From the NCBI GenBank assembly GCA_047967505.1, contig CM106538.1: a DNA stretch of 64,000 nt; one strand, 5' to 3'. Positions 1 through 11,526 of this stretch are shown in pieces (the first letter of the stretch is position 1; each line of letters opens with the position of its first letter). The translations under genes and the position numbers were made by a program. The stretch comes from Dipteris shenzhenensis (Eukaryota; Polypodiophyta; Polypodiopsida; Gleicheniales). The notes under the pieces are model-generated. The model did not search any database. It had not been told where the DNA came from and saw only the letters and a program-made list of their open reading frames with translations.

Positions 1-410
1 ATTCAGCTTGATAATGGGAAAGTTAAGTATATATGAGATGTTTGGTATGTTCCAAATTTGAGGAAGAATCTGATAGGCCCATGATCAACATATGTTGGTC
101 GAATTTCAGGATAACCAATGGAGGCTCAAGGATCCAAAGAAAGGGTATGAGGTTGTAGCAACATGCACATATGACAGAGGCTTTCACAAGCTTGATGCTC
201 AGCCTTATGATCAAAAGGTATTGGTTGTAACAAACACTTCCCAAGCTGATTTATGGCATGCCAAGTTTGGACATGTCCATCACAGGGCATTGTCCTACTT
301 GCACAACAATAATATGACTCAGGGAATGCTAAAATTGCAGCAATCAGAAAATGAAGTATGTGAGGGGTGTGCACTTGGCAAATTGCATCGCTTGCCATTC
401 AGTAAATAAG
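1..410 (+). pseudogene. Copia pol fragment: end of protease region and GAG-pre-integrase domain
   Basis: The first 90 bases read as the usual Copia stretch ending DVWYVPNLRKNLI, with an in-frame stop before DVWYV. The open part from 92 contains LWHAKFGHVHHRALSYL and CEGCALGKLHRLPF, the hallmark H...C..C motif of the GAG-pre-integrase domain that precedes integrase in Copia polyproteins. It ends in a stop at 407-409, shortly before the LTR element inserted at 450. The remainder of the polyprotein resumes at 2701. The family call is secure; the copy is not functional. Confidence 0.88.
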
Positions 411-449
411 GCAAGAATTGGGTCAAGGCAACCAAAGTATTGCAGATAG

Positions 450-774
450 TGAAGAGATCTAGTAGCTAGCTAGGAATGGAATGGAAATGTGGAAAGCATA
501 AGGAAAAGCAAAATGGAAAGAAAAATGAAAGAACAAGTGCTAGGCAATGATAATCAAAATACTCACATGTAGATAGCTTGATGTTGACTGATCTCCAAAG
601 ACTCAAGACAAGTACAACACTATATAGTGTGACACTAGACTCTAAAAAGCCATAGTGTATATGGGATAACTCCCAATATGACACGTGGCATGTTTAGGAC
701 TCACTAGACTATAAAACATCCCCTAGATACCTAGTACACTCATTTTTTACTCACTTTGGCTTCATATTCCAACA
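450..774 (-). repeat. 3' LTR of element A
   Basis: On the - strand it starts TGTTGGAATATGAAGCC and ends ...AGATCTCTTCA. It is 325 bp, the same length as its partner at 2376-2700 and as the related LTR at 51188-51512. It contains GACACGTGGC (680-689), a G-box/ABRE-type motif, and CTATATAG near 620-630, a possible TATA box. Confidence 0.9.
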
Positions 775-784
775 CCCCCCCATG
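775..784 (-). promoter_or_regulatory. Polypurine tract of element A
   Basis: The run of Cs followed by CATG directly inside the left LTR is, on the - strand, a G-rich tract immediately upstream of TGTTGG. This is the expected position for plus-strand priming. The same arrangement recurs at 49040 and, slightly changed, at 51513. Confidence 0.75.
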
Positions 785-2360
785 AAGGCAAGGTGACAGA
801 CTACTAGAATGGAACCAAGAACAAAACATGACAATGCCGGTCATCAAAACTGTGCATGCCGGTCTAGAACTAGACATGGTTCCCACACAATCTCAGAGGC
901 AAGTGAGCATGGCTCAGAGGCTAGTGAGCATAACATAGAAATCTCATCTAGCATGGCTCAGAGGCTCATCATGCATGGATGCATGACCAACTCAGAGGTC
1001 TAGGAAACCAATGTACCAACATCCTGTCTCAGGCCAGGCTTGAGCCAGCAGGCCTGATAAACAAATAGACCTAGCAAAGCCAATACATATGGCTCCCACA
1101 GTACATTCCCCCTTGGCTTCATAACAGGACATGCTAGGAAGCCACACACCAAAAAATAGGAAAACCAATACATCTTTTTAGGAGGACTATCCAAGGCAGA
1201 GGACCTTTAGACTCGATGAAAACCAAACACTCAATACATATCATTTTAGGGGGACTACCCAGGGCAGAGGACCCCAAAATACATCAAGCTGTAGTAATAA
1301 AAAAATAGATCTCTTATGATAAGAGATGTCCTCCAAGTAGCCATTGCACACGTGTGCACATCCCTACGAGACGATGACGATGTCGAAGAAGCGCTAGGCA
1401 AGAATGCCCCTGAAGACGTGTCGGTGAAGTCCATGGGGTAGCTACATGGAGCAATCACATGATGACTCTCAAAATGCAGGAAGGAGAGTCACCAATGTCG
1501 AAGAAGAAGCCTCAAGTACCACGACTAATCGGAAAGTCAATCAATGTGAAGTACCTCAAGCACCGATCGAATAAGCAATGTTGAAGAAGTCACTTGTTGA
1601 TGTAGAGTGGTCTACATCAAGCTCGATGTAATACACTAATCAGAGAGATCACTGGAGTGTGTTGAAGTAGTATCGGAGAACTCACATTTAGCTCGGGAAG
1701 TCTTCACCAAAGTTTGGAGTAGTCACGTGAAGGAGTCACTGCAATGTAATGTCAAGAGCTCACATCAAGTAACGGGCAGAGAAGATAGAGGCAGCATGGA
1801 CAACAGCTCCAAGAGAATGACGGACAGAATGCGGGCACGAACTTGCGGGCAGCAGCTCCAAGAGAATGTCGGGCAGAAGGAGCAAATGGCGGGCTGGAGC
1901 AGAGGTCAACGATGAAGAGGATGGACAGCTCCACGTTGAGCTGGTTGCATCATGCTTGGGCTATCAAATCATTGAGCTCCAAAACAAAATCTGCGGGTAG
2001 AAACAAATTTCGTCACTTCTTGCAAGGACTATAACTTTTCACAGAAAACTCGGATTGCAATGATGTAAAAACAAAATTTGTAGTACAAAAGGTCCTCTAC
2101 AACTTTGCTGAAGATATAAAGCCGTGATTCTGCTTCTAGCTCCGGATAGAAGCAGAACATCATTCGCAGGTCACAGAATGATGTAGCTGAAGGAAGGAGA
2201 AGAGAGGTGGCAGATCATGGCATGGAGAAGAGAGCTCAAGGAAGAAGAGAAGAGGGCAGCCTTCCAAGGAGGAGGAGTTAGAGTAGCTTCATTGGCCTCC
2301 CTCACCTCAACCTCTTGGAAGGGAAAGGAAAAGGGAAAGAGAGAGCAAGTCTAGGAACAT

Positions 2361-2373
2361 GGCTCTGATACTA
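2361..2373 (-). promoter_or_regulatory. Primer-binding site of element A (initiator-Met tRNA type)
   Basis: The reverse complement reads TAGTATCAGAGCC, one base from the usual plant TGGTATCAGAGCC. It sits two bases inside the LTR that starts at 2376. This fixes the right-hand LTR as the 5' LTR of a - strand element. Confidence 0.8.
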
Positions 2374-2375
2374 TA

Positions 2376-2700
2376 TGAAGAGATCTAGTAGCTAGCTAGG
2401 AACGGAATGGAAATGTGAAAAGCATAATGAAAAGCAAAATGGAAAGGAAAATGAAAGAACAAGTGCTAGGCAATGATAACCAAAATACTCACATGTAGAT
2501 AGCTTGATGTTGACTGATCTCCAAAGACCCAAGACAAGTACCACACTATATAGTGTGACACTAGACTCTAGAAAGCCATAGTGTATATGGGATAACTCCC
2601 AATATGACACGTGGCATGTCTAGGACTCACTAGACTATAAAACATCCCCTAGAGACCTAGTACACTCATTTTTGACTCACTTTGGCTTCATATTCCAACA
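2376..2700 (-). repeat. 5' LTR of element A
   Basis: This is the 325-bp partner of 450-774, with TG/CA ends. The GACACGTGGC motif is at 2606-2615. It abuts the target duplication GATAG at 2701-2705. Confidence 0.9.
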
Positions 2701-2977
2701 GATAGTGCACAGTGATGTATGTGGCCCCATGACTATTCCTAGAGGAGCAAGGGACTTTGTGACCTTTATAGATGACTTCTCTAGGTTCACATGGCTTTTT
2801 CTCATGAAGGAAAAATTTGAGGTGTTCTATTGGTTTCAGGAGTTCAAAGCTATGGCTGAGAACCAAACCAATTCTAGAATTGGAACACTCAACTCAGATA
2901 GAGGAGGAGAGTACATGTCACATGCATTCCAGGGATTTTTGAAGCAGCATGGGATTAAACATCACTTGACGAGCTGA
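2701..2977 (+). pseudogene. Copia integrase core fragment
   Basis: The frame reads HSDVCGPM, FIDDFSRFTWLF and LNSDRGGEYMS, then QHGIKHHLTS. These are the first two acidic positions and flanking motifs of the Copia integrase catalytic core; in full copies the third acidic residue follows a little later in PYTPQQNGVVER. Here the frame breaks off after HLTS at about 2977, exactly where LINE 1 begins. It continues the polyprotein that stops at 410. Confidence 0.9.
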
Positions 2978-3272
2978 ATATTGGTGAGGAAGGGAGCTTT
3001 GCTCCTCTGCGATTGGGGTAGCTGCTGGACAATGAGCTCTACATTGCTGGAGCATGTTATCGATCGAACCGGCCAAATCAGCACTGTCATTGAGGTAGCT
3101 CCCCTCTGCCTCCCCCCGCCTCCTCTCCCCTGCCCCCCGCCTCCCCTCCCACTGTTGCCTCCCCGCCTCCTCTCGTCCTCTTCCCCTCTCTCCTACCCTC
3201 TCCTATTCTCCTTTCTCCAGCGCCCGTGTTCCAGGGCGTCCTGGATAGCAGTTCACGGACGGAAATTTTTCA

Positions 3273-4241
3273 GTGTTTGAATCGGCCTTTTCACATCGAT
3301 TGGTGAATGGAGCTCCACTCAGCCAATGTTCATCCACTTCCACCGGCCGCGAGAACCATCATTTTTTCAGAAGACGAGTTGTAGCAGCTCAAGATGTGGA
3401 ACTAGAGGGCTTCACATCACTTTTCGCCCGCATCTTTGGGTCACACCCTTCCAGATCACAGGCTAGAGATTGGATGTTGGCGGCGTTACTAGGAGATCTC
3501 GCCCCACACCTCAGAGATGTTCGACTTTTGGGACGTGGATTCTTCCAAGTGGTGTTCGACTCCCACGAGTCCACAGCCCTTGTTCTCAAAGCTAATCCTC
3601 TAGCTTTGGGTTCAAGGAGGATTTTTCTTTTGCCCTACACCTTGGGCTTCGATCCGGTCGAGGAGGACAGTCAGGTCGCATCATTGTTCATTAGATTTCC
3701 TGGTCTTCCTCAGGTCTACCATTGACTTCCTACTACTATCAGAGCCACATTCGGAGTGGTCACTGAGATCCCCCCTCATCCTGGCATGCCTTCTTCCTCG
3801 GCAGAGGTAGTCAGAGCGGATGGGGTGCCTCGAGTTAGGGTCATTGTCTCTGACCCTAACATCTCAGATGACCACATCATGCTTCAGCGCCTAGATGGCT
3901 CTCTCTTTCGACAGAGAGTCGAGATTGCAGGTAGACAGGACCAGTGTAGGATTTGCAGGACCCTTGGGCACTTTGCTAGAGATTGCCCAAGGAAGAGAAA
4001 AAGACCCACGAGGTCTTCTGGTGCGGCTCCTTCACATACTACCCCGACTGCACCTCCCCAGCGCCCGTGCCCTGTACTATGCACTCCAGGATCACCACCA
4101 GGAGCAAGGCGCCTTGCTTCGCGCACCCCAGGACCACCAGGGGTAGCAGGGCACCCAAAGCCCGCAGCACACCCAATACCACGATGGAGAGCGATCAGAG
4201 CGGCTCCCTTACCTCAGGAGGAGACCTTTGATCCGGTTTAG
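3273..4241 (+). pseudogene. LINE 1 ORF1: DUF4283-like domain plus CCHC zinc knuckle
   Basis: The frame covers an N-terminal region, a DUF4283-like domain (LGRGFFQVVFDSHESTALVL, then GFDPVEEDSQVASLFIRFPGLP), one in-frame stop at about 3724, then PRVRVIVSDPNISDDHIMLQ and the knuckle CRICRTLGHFARDC (C-x2-C-x4-H-x4-C, intact). ORF1 proteins of plant L1 elements bind the element RNA and form the retrotransposition particle. The proline/serine-rich C-terminal part (4241-4870) is frameshifted, but it can be followed into the ORF2 start, where the two frames overlap. Confidence 0.85.
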
Positions 4242-4818
4242 ACAGACACCATCCATACTCCAGAGGTAGATGTTGCTACAGCCCCAGACACTACAGTTCC
4301 ACATCAGGAGGGGCCTTTAGATGCACCAGTACTACCAGCCCCAGTCACTTTGGTTTCTGATCATGAGGGGGCTACCGATACTTCTTCCCCACAGATTGTT
4401 CCTGCCACAGTCAGGACGACCGAGGGAATGCACGGATGAGGACTCCAGATTCCTCTTCAGCCCAGCCATAGGCCTCCTCAGCCCCCAGCTCCATTTCTAC
4501 TGATGGAGGCCTGGCAGGTCCTTCTCCTCCATCTTCCACGAGTGCAGGTCTTCTTTGCACTCGGCCAAACCTGCTTCTCAGGAACTCTTTTTCGGCACTG
4601 GCAGACTTGGTGACTTTCATGGATGAGGAATAGTTTGTGCCCTCCACCTTAGGGGTCCCGGTCATTGGGATTCCTTTTGATAGGGCCTCCCCCTCAGTAG
4701 GTGTGGGGATCCTTTCACTTGTTGAGTTTCCTGCCGTCAGCAAAAGTGTTTTGGCCCAAGGGAAGCTGGTCTCCTCTACTAGGTCGGGTAAGCCTTTCCA
4801 TCCAGCGTCCTCCTGTCA

Positions 4819-7497
4819 ATGAGGATAGTCAGCTGGAACATACAGGGCCTAGGCGGAGTTCCACACCGTCGCCATAGGCAGCCGATCCGGAATCAGCTTC
4901 ATCCAGGTGTCACAGGAGGTGCTATTGATATCCTTTTTATCCAAGAACACAAGTTGGATGCCAGTGATTGCTTTAAGTCTGGCAAACTTCTTTCAGTTAA
5001 TACCTTCTAGTCGCCTGCTATGGGCACAAGGGGAGGTACTTGCATTTCGATCTCTCGTTCTATTCTACCCTTGGTTGCTGGTCATGGTATTATCTCCTTC
5101 TCTAGAGCTCAATGGATCATTATTTTGATTGGAGGGCGTAAGATTGGTCTTCTCAATCTGTATGCCCCTAACAACAGAGGGGAGCGAGTCTCCTTTTGGA
5201 GGAGTTACTATCTTGGGCCCCCATTGCAGATTCTTGGATCATTGGTGGCGATTTCAACATGGTTGAATTGCCGTCAGACAAAAAGGGAGGCAGACAGGGT
5301 GGAATTCATTCTTTGGAGAGGGCAGCCTGGGATGCCTTTCTCTTTCAGTACAGTGGCAGGTGTACTTGGTTTGATGATGCCTTTCATGTTATGCCACAGT
5401 CACTCCTATACTCTTGGTCAAACAGGAGTACACATGCCCATCCTAATGGGGTATTACAGTTAGATCCCGATGCCATCATGCATGTAGCTTCAGATTTTTT
5501 TGCATCCCTTTTTACTGTAGATTCGGGCACACAGACCATAGATGATGCCAGAGAGCTTATTTGGCAGTGTATCCCTGTATTGGTGAAGGATGAAATGTAT
5601 TTTTCTCTTGATGCACCTTTCACCAATGCATAATTCAAGACTGCTTTACTTGCCCTTCACAAGGGCAAGCGCCTAGGTTCAGATGGACTTACCCCTTCTT
5701 TTTTTATTACTTGTTGGGAGCAGATTGGTGATCACATTACATCAGCCCTGCAGGGCGTGTGGGACTCTGGTGAGATGCCTAACTCACTTACAGATGGTCT
5801 CATTCATCTCATCCCAAAGGGGGGTAATAGGAATCTAGTGTCACAATGGAGATCCATCACTCTATTGGGCACTTTTTACAAGATTGTGGCAAAAGCCATC
5901 ACTATGCGGCTATAGGTTTTTTTTTCAGATTCGATTCATGACACACAGACAGGGTTTGTGCATGGCAGAAGTATTTTCGAAAATATTTGACAGGTTTTGG
6001 ATTTGCGATGATGACACCTCGGATTGGGGTAATGATATTGGTTTCACTTGGGTACAAAGGGGTGTCTCCGTCAGATATTTGGGCTGCGAGGTTGGGGTGG
6101 GCATCTCTCCTTCACAACAGTTTGCTCCGGTGTTGGAGAGCATCAGAAGAAAGCTCCTTTTCTGGAGCTCAACCAAACTTGACTTGGCATCCAGAGTGGT
6201 GGTGGTTAGTGGTGGTGGTTAACCAGGTTATTCTAGCCACAGCATGGTTTGTATGCTCTTGTTGGTGCCACTCTAGGGATTGTATCACTCAGCTCAAGAG
6301 GCCCGTACGAAACATTTTATGGAGTGGTCTAGATGGCACAACTGATGTTACAGCCAGGGTGGCTTGGGAGACCTTGATTCTTCCTACAAGGGAAGGGGGT
6401 TTGAATATCATTGACCCGGATCTACAGTGCAGAGCCTTACTTTGCAAGGTCGTTGTGAGAGGACTTATGCCAGGGCAAGAGCCTTGGAAGGACTTTTTTA
6501 TCAGATGCATACAATCTCGCACAGCCACTTCAGGAGATGATTGGATACATAGTACCAGATGGGTTTTCACCACAACCCACCTCAGATCTCCTTCTTCCCC
6601 TCTTATGGTTGCTTTTTTGAAAGCATGGGCCAGCTTCAGGAGTACGCTTCGCAGGATTCCCCCGTCCACCCGTGAAAAGATTGAAAGGCAGCCTATCATG
6701 TGGAACGACAGTATCTTAGATGAGCATGGCAGACCACTTAGAGCTTCTCTTTACATGCAGTGGCCCAGATGGGATAGGGGCCTTGCATCTACTGTGGGAG
6801 CATGGAAAGCCTTCAGGAGGCTTCTTGCAGACCGACAGGCCCAGGTGGTTCGTAATCTCAGAGGGAGTGCAGGGAGAGTTCAACAGATTGATGCAGCCTT
6901 GCCCTTGGATTGGGTGGACACAGATGACATGCCTATTACTTGTTCCACCTAGATGGGGGCATTTTCTAAATCGCGCATTCCTTTGCAGGTGATTGCTTTA
7001 CGTAACACACATGAGGATGCCCTAGTCTTTGATGTTTCTTCGGGGGGCAGGATGTCCAAGTCCACAGACAATATATTGTTGGAGGTACCGTTTCAGCCAG
7101 TCAGGATAGTGGGCTTCATGGAGCATGGCTCTCTTTCACAATGGTACTTTGATCCTGACCCGTGATCCTGACCTGCTACTCCTTGCCCTAGGCTCATGGA
7201 GGCTGTGGCTTTATGGAGGTGTCCCATTAAGTTTTTGCAGTGGGACCTTGGGGAATGGGAGTGGATAGATGAAGGGCACTGAGAGAAGGGCATCCCTTTC
7301 TTTTGTTACACGGTTAGTAATGCAAGGGAATTCTAGCTCAGCTGTAGGGGTTGGAGGCCTACCAGAGCTCTGCTTTGGGAGAATTATCGGATTTCTGCAG
7401 ACTTGCAGAAAATTTTTTGGCAGAGGCTCTGGAAATCCCACCGGAATAGAAAAATTACTCTCTTCTTTTGGCTTTCTATTCATGGTGAGATAGCAGT
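4819..7497 (+). pseudogene. LINE 1 ORF2: endonuclease, partial RT and C-terminal region, inactivated
   Basis: It starts MRIVSWNIQGLGG, the usual endonuclease (EEP) start, then shows QEHK and GGDFNMVE. A stop lies after about 63 codons and frames change several times. At about 5460 the endonuclease is joined to the pre-RT region by a deletion that removes the SDH histidine part. At about 5986 a second deletion jumps from the QTGFVHGRSIF motif of RT to the region just after the catalytic motif, so the F/YADD segment is missing. From 5987 the thumb and C-terminal part is open for over 300 codons (RYLGCEVGVGISPSQQF, NQVILATAWF). Confidence 0.85.
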
Positions 7498-7500
7498 GAA

Positions 7501-8085
7501 TGGTTATAGCCACTGAAGCCATCCAAGAAGCTATATATTTCGGATCCTGCCACCTTTTCCAACACTGTTTCTATTAAGGGTAGGGGGAAGTGATCACTAA
7601 TTGTGGCGGCATTCACATTTTTCAAGTTTACGCATATTCTGAGCTTCTTGTTGCGTTTAGGCACAATGACAATGGGTGAAACCTAATCAGTGTGCTCTAT
7701 CTCGTAGATGAATCCGGCATCTAGGAGTACTTCCAGCTCGTCATAAACCATGGTGCCATTTTTAGGATTTGTGCGATAAGGTCCACATACCTTAGGGCGA
7801 GCACCTTCCCTTATAGGTATCATGTGCACTGCCACTTCTGGTGAAATTCCTTTCATCTCTTTGTATGACCATGCTAGGCAGTCACGGTATTCCATTAGGA
7901 GGTCTTTGAGTTTGATTTCATCTTCTTGACGGAGCTGTTTCCCAATGTTCACTAATTTTTCTTCCTCCCCTTCAAGGGCGAGGTTTATTGTGCGTGTTTT
8001 TACCGGTCCCTCATAGATTGGAGTTTCTCCAATGCTATCGGTTTCTTGAACTTTAGATTCTCTGACTGGTCTTGGCATTGATATT
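7501..8085 (-). pseudogene. Ty3/Gypsy pol fragment: linker and start of reverse transcriptase
   Basis: On the - strand the frame runs from 8078 through a linker (EYRDCLAWSYKEMKGISPEV), then DELEVLLDAGFIYEIEHTD, one stop, and on into VPKRNKKLRICVNLKNVNAA and FSFLDGFSGYN-like RT motifs, where it is cut at about 7501. There is no YxDD, LTR or integrase. It lies inverted between LINE 1 and the resumed host Copia RT. Its family is near Tat or a relative; too little remains to be precise. Confidence 0.85.
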
Positions 8086-8119
8086 GGTGCACTGCCACTT
8101 GTATAATTCTTAAAGTATA

Positions 8120-9146
8120 GCTACCAAGATGACCACTATTCGTTCTGTCATCTTTCTTGCTGCGTTTTATAGTTGGTCAGTGTACCAGATGGATGTCAAG
8201 ACCGCTTTCCTCAATGGAGATCTTAAAGAGGAGGTCTATGTACATCAGCCCCAAGGTTTTGAGGTGAAGGGACAAGAGCACAAGGTATGCAAGCTCAGGA
8301 AGGCTCTATATGGGCTGAAGCAAGCACCTCGTGCATGGTATCAGAAGATACATCAGTTTTTGCTGTCCCAGGGCTTCGTAAACACTCATACAGAGCCAAA
8401 TCTGTATGTTCTGCAGCAAAAATCAGAAATGGTCATGTTGGTACTATATGTGGATGGCATCATACTCACTGGCAGTGATTTGCAGCAAATTACAGCAGTG
8501 CAGTCCGCTTTATGTCACAACTTTGACATGACAGATTTGGGCCTATTGCACTATTGTCTTGGCATTGAGTTTTGGTAGACCAATGATGAGATTTCTATGT
8601 CACAGACAAATTATTCGAAGGGGTTGTTGCAGAAATTTAAAGTGGAGAAGTGTAAGCCTGTGGCTACTCCATTGGGAAAAGAGACTCAAGTTGAGTAAGC
8701 ATGATACTGCTGAAAAGTTTGATGGCACTTTGTACAGGCAGTTGGTTGGCAATTTGATATATCTATGCTCCACACGGCCTGATATTGCCTATGCCACAGG
8801 GCTTTTGAGCCAGTTCATGCATTGTCCCATGATCACACATCGGAATACAGCAAAGAGGGTTCTCAGATATGTCCATGGCACTCTCTCTCTTGGCTTGCAT
8901 TATGCTTCAAATTGTGATCTAAAGCTGAGTGGTTTCACCGACTCAGATTGGTCAGGGGACATTGACGACAGACGGTCCACTACTGGCTATTGCTTCTCAT
9001 TGGGTTCAGCATGTATCTCATGGCTCAGTAAGGAGCAGGAGCGAGTCTCTCTTTCCTCCAGTGAAGCAGAGTACAAAGCTGCAAATTTAGCCACTACGGA
9101 GTTAATGTGGTTAAGGAAGCTTTTGCATGACTTGCATCATGCATAG
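8120..9146 (+). pseudogene. Copia reverse transcriptase (C-terminal part) and RNase H
   Basis: The frame from 8129 reads MTTIRSVIFLAAF, QMDVKTAFLNGDL (first catalytic Asp region), KLRKALYGLKQAPRAWY and LVLYVDGIILTGSD, where the YVDD motif has become YVDG. After a stop at about 8576 a shifted frame continues with QLVGNLIYLCSTRPDIAYA, the RNase H acidic motifs GFTDSDWSGDIDDRRSTTGY, and SLSSSEAEYKA. Beyond 9146 the tail up to 9400 still resembles the Copia RNase H end (NNPVFHARMKHIE). It completes the host Copia; the changed YVDD and the frameshift mean it is inactive. Confidence 0.9.
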
Positions 9147-9401
9147 GATGGTGAAGTAAACTCTATCTTCTGTGACAACCAGAGTTCCATTGCCATAGCC
9201 AACAATCCTGTTTTTCATGCTCGCATGAAACACATTGAAAATCATTATCATTATGTACGGATTGTATTTCTCATGGCTTCATTAATCTCATCTATTGTCC
9301 ATCTGAGGACAATGTGGCGGATATCTTCACCAAAGCCCTGTCAATAGATCTTTTCTTACGACATCGACATGGCTTGGGGATCAGAGACATTCTCACAATG
9401 T

Positions 9402-9411
9402 CAAGGGGGGT
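9402..9411 (+). promoter_or_regulatory. Polypurine tract of the host Copia
   Basis: CAAGGGGGGT lies immediately before the TGTAAGTG start of the LTR at 9412 and after the end of the RNase H region. Confidence 0.75.
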
Positions 9412-9722
9412 TGTAAGTGATTCACAATGACATTGTTTTCATGTACTCCAATAGGTTGCATATCCATTTGGATGAATTTGAGCAACCATGGTACTCTAGG
9501 TACTGCAGGGTACACCTGAGATGTTTCCAGGGTACATTCAACCATATCTTTGAGGGGGGATTTATAAGAGATTACAAAGATATGGTGTTGTAGGCATAAA
9601 GTCAACCATATGGTTGACCAGTAGTACTTGGGTACTATATATACCAAGTACTTATATTGTTTCATTTGAACATTTCTATTGGAGCTTTCTTGTGTGTGCA
9701 CTCTTGCTCACTTGTGTTCACA
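9412..9722 (+). repeat. 3' LTR of the host Copia
   Basis: This 311-bp block starts TGTAAGTGATTCACAATGAC and ends CTTGTGTTCACA, with TG/CA ends and a polypurine tract just before. A TATA-like TATATATA lies at about 9637-9644. The partner LTR is outside the window, so the exact ends rest on the terminal dinucleotides only. Confidence 0.75.
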
Positions 9723-10610
9723 ACCTGTCTCCACTTTGTTCCTACAGATCATAACCTTGGTGTTACCCAAGTTGACCTTCAAATCATGAGACTCACAAAA
9801 GGACTGTAGTGTGTCAAGGTGTCTCTGTATCCCCACTGTTGAGGAAGACAAGAGAGCCACATCATCTGTGTAAAGCAATATCCGAATCAGTGCGCCCACA
9901 AGAGAGCAACCTACCCCCCCCTATGTCTGCATCATTGTCTCAAGCTCGTCAATGTAGAGGCCAAACAAGGTAGGTGATAATAGACACCCTTGTTTGACCC
10001 CGATAGTACTCATGATCTCGTCTGTCCACCTAGATCTTACTTGAACTCTGCTTGAAACTCTGTCCACCCAGATCCTGCCCGGACTCTACGTGAAACTCTC
10101 TCGTAAAGTGCCATGACAACCCAAATGATCTCCCATAACCCAAATCCTGTAGGCGCCGTATGAGTCGGGCTCTCCGAACCGTATCAAATGCCTTGCAGAA
10201 ATCGACAAAGCAATAGTAAACCCTCTGCTTCTGTGCCCTCTCCTCCTCAATGATACATCTGAGCGTGAGAATGTGGTCCATGGTCCCATGATCACGCCAG
10301 AATCCAGCCTGTTCTGCTACTCTAAGCCCTTGACACTCCGCAAATCTGTTGACCTCGGAATCAAGTACTGATGCATAAATCTTGGACATGACATGTCCAA
10401 TCATAATGGTCCTGTAATTCTCCGCGCTCATGGGATCCCCTACCTTGTGAATGGGTGAGATAGTGTTAATGGTCTACGTGCGTGGAAACCCCAAACAAAC
10501 AGCTTCATTAAATAGCTTTGCTAAGATCGGGGCTAAGAGGTTAATCCCATATGCAATGAACTCAGTGCATGGCCATTATGAAGCTTCATTACGGCATCCT
10601 TTACCCCCCC
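9723..10610 (-). pseudogene. Reverse transcriptase fragment of a different non-LTR retrotransposon
   Basis: On the - strand the frame (10431 to 10030) reads SAENYRTIMIGHVMSKIYAS, AEQAGFWRDHGTMDHILTL and YYCFVDFCKAFDTVRRARLI, which are RT fingers and palm motifs. After frameshifts, 9899-9708 gives RILLYTDDVALLSS, the catalytic box with YTDD instead of YADD. The wording is clearly different from the L1-type LINEs of this window, so this is a second non-LTR clade that I cannot name with certainty. It begins right after the host Copia LTR. The C-run at 10611-10620 marks its outer end. Confidence 0.8.
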
Positions 10611-10839
10611 CCCCCTAGTGAAGAGGGTGTAGGATGTGGGGCGTGGCATATGTGAGCTAGAGCAAAGGAGGTCTGCAAAAGCAAAAGGGGACCCAACCCA
10701 ATGCCAAGGCTAGGCAAAAGGCAGCTGGGACTTGAGCAAAGGGGTGAGAGAGTGCAGTTGAAACAAAGGTAGCAGTCTACAAAGTGAGCTGGGACTGGGA
10801 CGTAATCAAGAGGATCCGGCAAGGTATTTCACTTTTGCT
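10611..10839. other. Unassigned stretch between two non-LTR fragments
   Basis: It begins with a short C homopolymer and has no convincing protein or structural RNA signal. It is probably intronic or degraded repeat DNA. Confidence 0.4.
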
Positions 10840-11400
10840 TGGTAGGGGATTAGGAGAGGGGGCCTTGAGGATCAGTTGCCTAGCTTATATAGTCCAGACC
10901 ACAGGTTCATTACGAGGGACTATATGTAGATACTACACTCATGATTCTAAGGGTTATCCCCAAGTTATTCACTTGGATGTAGTGCCTCTTACTCCCTTCA
11001 ATGGTCGCTCTTCTTCCATTGACTTAGCATGGCAGATCATTGACAGCCTGGTGGGTTTGGACATTCAGATGCACAGGGTCAATTGATGACTCTTAGACTT
11101 ATGCAGCTCAAGTGTATCATTTGGCATGACATTGAGCATACTCTTATGACCATGTGGAGTAGGATTCAGGATTCCTTTTGAGTAGCCACTACTAGGAGAG
11201 CTTATTTCATGAGGAACTGGGATCATGGAGGGCTTTTCTTTTCACACACCCACAGGACCCTTGATGTACTTGCCTTGCCTTGGCACTTTCATCGTCAGCC
11301 AGGATATCTGTTATCACCTTTTGTGTGCTTTATTCATCACATGAGTTTCTTTATCTTCTTGATGTATTTGTTCTTATGTAATAGACTTGATGTATTTGGT
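10840..11400 (+). pseudogene. LINE 3' fragment, strongly decayed
   Basis: The stretch keeps an outline of the LINE ORF2 tail: a serine/threonine-rich segment followed by DVVPLTPFNGRSSSIDLAWQI, comparable with DVPLTPFRASHASVDTSWEI in the better LINE copies. Later comes a decayed AWHIW-like part and a terminal ACTTAATAGA-like motif at about 11400. Stops and shifts are frequent. It sits only about 130 bases upstream of the kinase exon. Confidence 0.65.
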
Positions 11401-11526
11401 ACTTAATAGAGCTGATGCTATGAATATTAATGTTTTGGTGAATTTAACAATGATTGGAAGGCTTGTTCAAACTTATGGAGGGATCAATCTAATATTATTT
11501 TGTGCTTTTAGGCTTCTATCCTACAG

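Larger units (their letters stand above)
450..2700 (-). mobile_element. Element A: nonautonomous Copia-like LTR retrotransposon without gag or pol
   Basis: Two 325-bp LTRs (450-774 and 2376-2700) start TG and end CA. By eye they differ at about eleven positions. The 5-bp target duplication GATAG is present at 445-449 and 2701-2705, and the host Copia integrase frame resumes directly after it. A primer-binding site close to the initiator-Met type (2361-2373, reverse strand) and a C-run that is a polypurine tract on the - strand (775-781) fix the orientation as -. The 1.6-kb interior has no protein domain. It matches, end to end but lacking gag, the interior of element B at 48712-55918, so A looks like a gag-deleted derivative moved in trans. 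Confidence 0.9.
2978..7500 (+). mobile_element. LINE 1: L1-type non-LTR retrotransposon, 3' truncated
   Basis: The order is a 5' region with a pyrimidine tract (about 3090-3240), ORF1 (DUF4283-like plus CCHC), then ORF2 (endonuclease, partial RT, C-terminal part). It starts directly after the broken Copia integrase. It stops inside the zinc-finger region near the ORF2 end, where the reversed Gypsy fragment begins, so the 3' UTR and poly(A) are missing. It belongs to the same family as LINE 2 and LINE 3 here, with nearly the same protein wording throughout. Several stops and frameshifts and two internal deletions make it a dead copy. Confidence 0.88.
1..9722 (+). mobile_element. Host Ty1/Copia retrotransposon, 5' part outside window, interrupted by three insertions
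   Basis: The parts appear in Copia order on the + strand: GAG-pre-integrase (1-410), integrase core (2701-2977), reverse transcriptase (8120-8578), RNase H (8559-9146), a polypurine tract and one LTR (9412-9722). The protease, gag and 5' LTR would lie left of the window. The intervening blocks are a gag-less LTR element (450-2700), a LINE (2978-7500) and a reversed Gypsy pol piece (7501-8085). The end of integrase and the start of RT are absent, so one of the later insertions came with a deletion. The element is dead. It lies upstream of the kinase exon at 11527, so it is probably in another intron of that gene. Confidence 0.85.
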
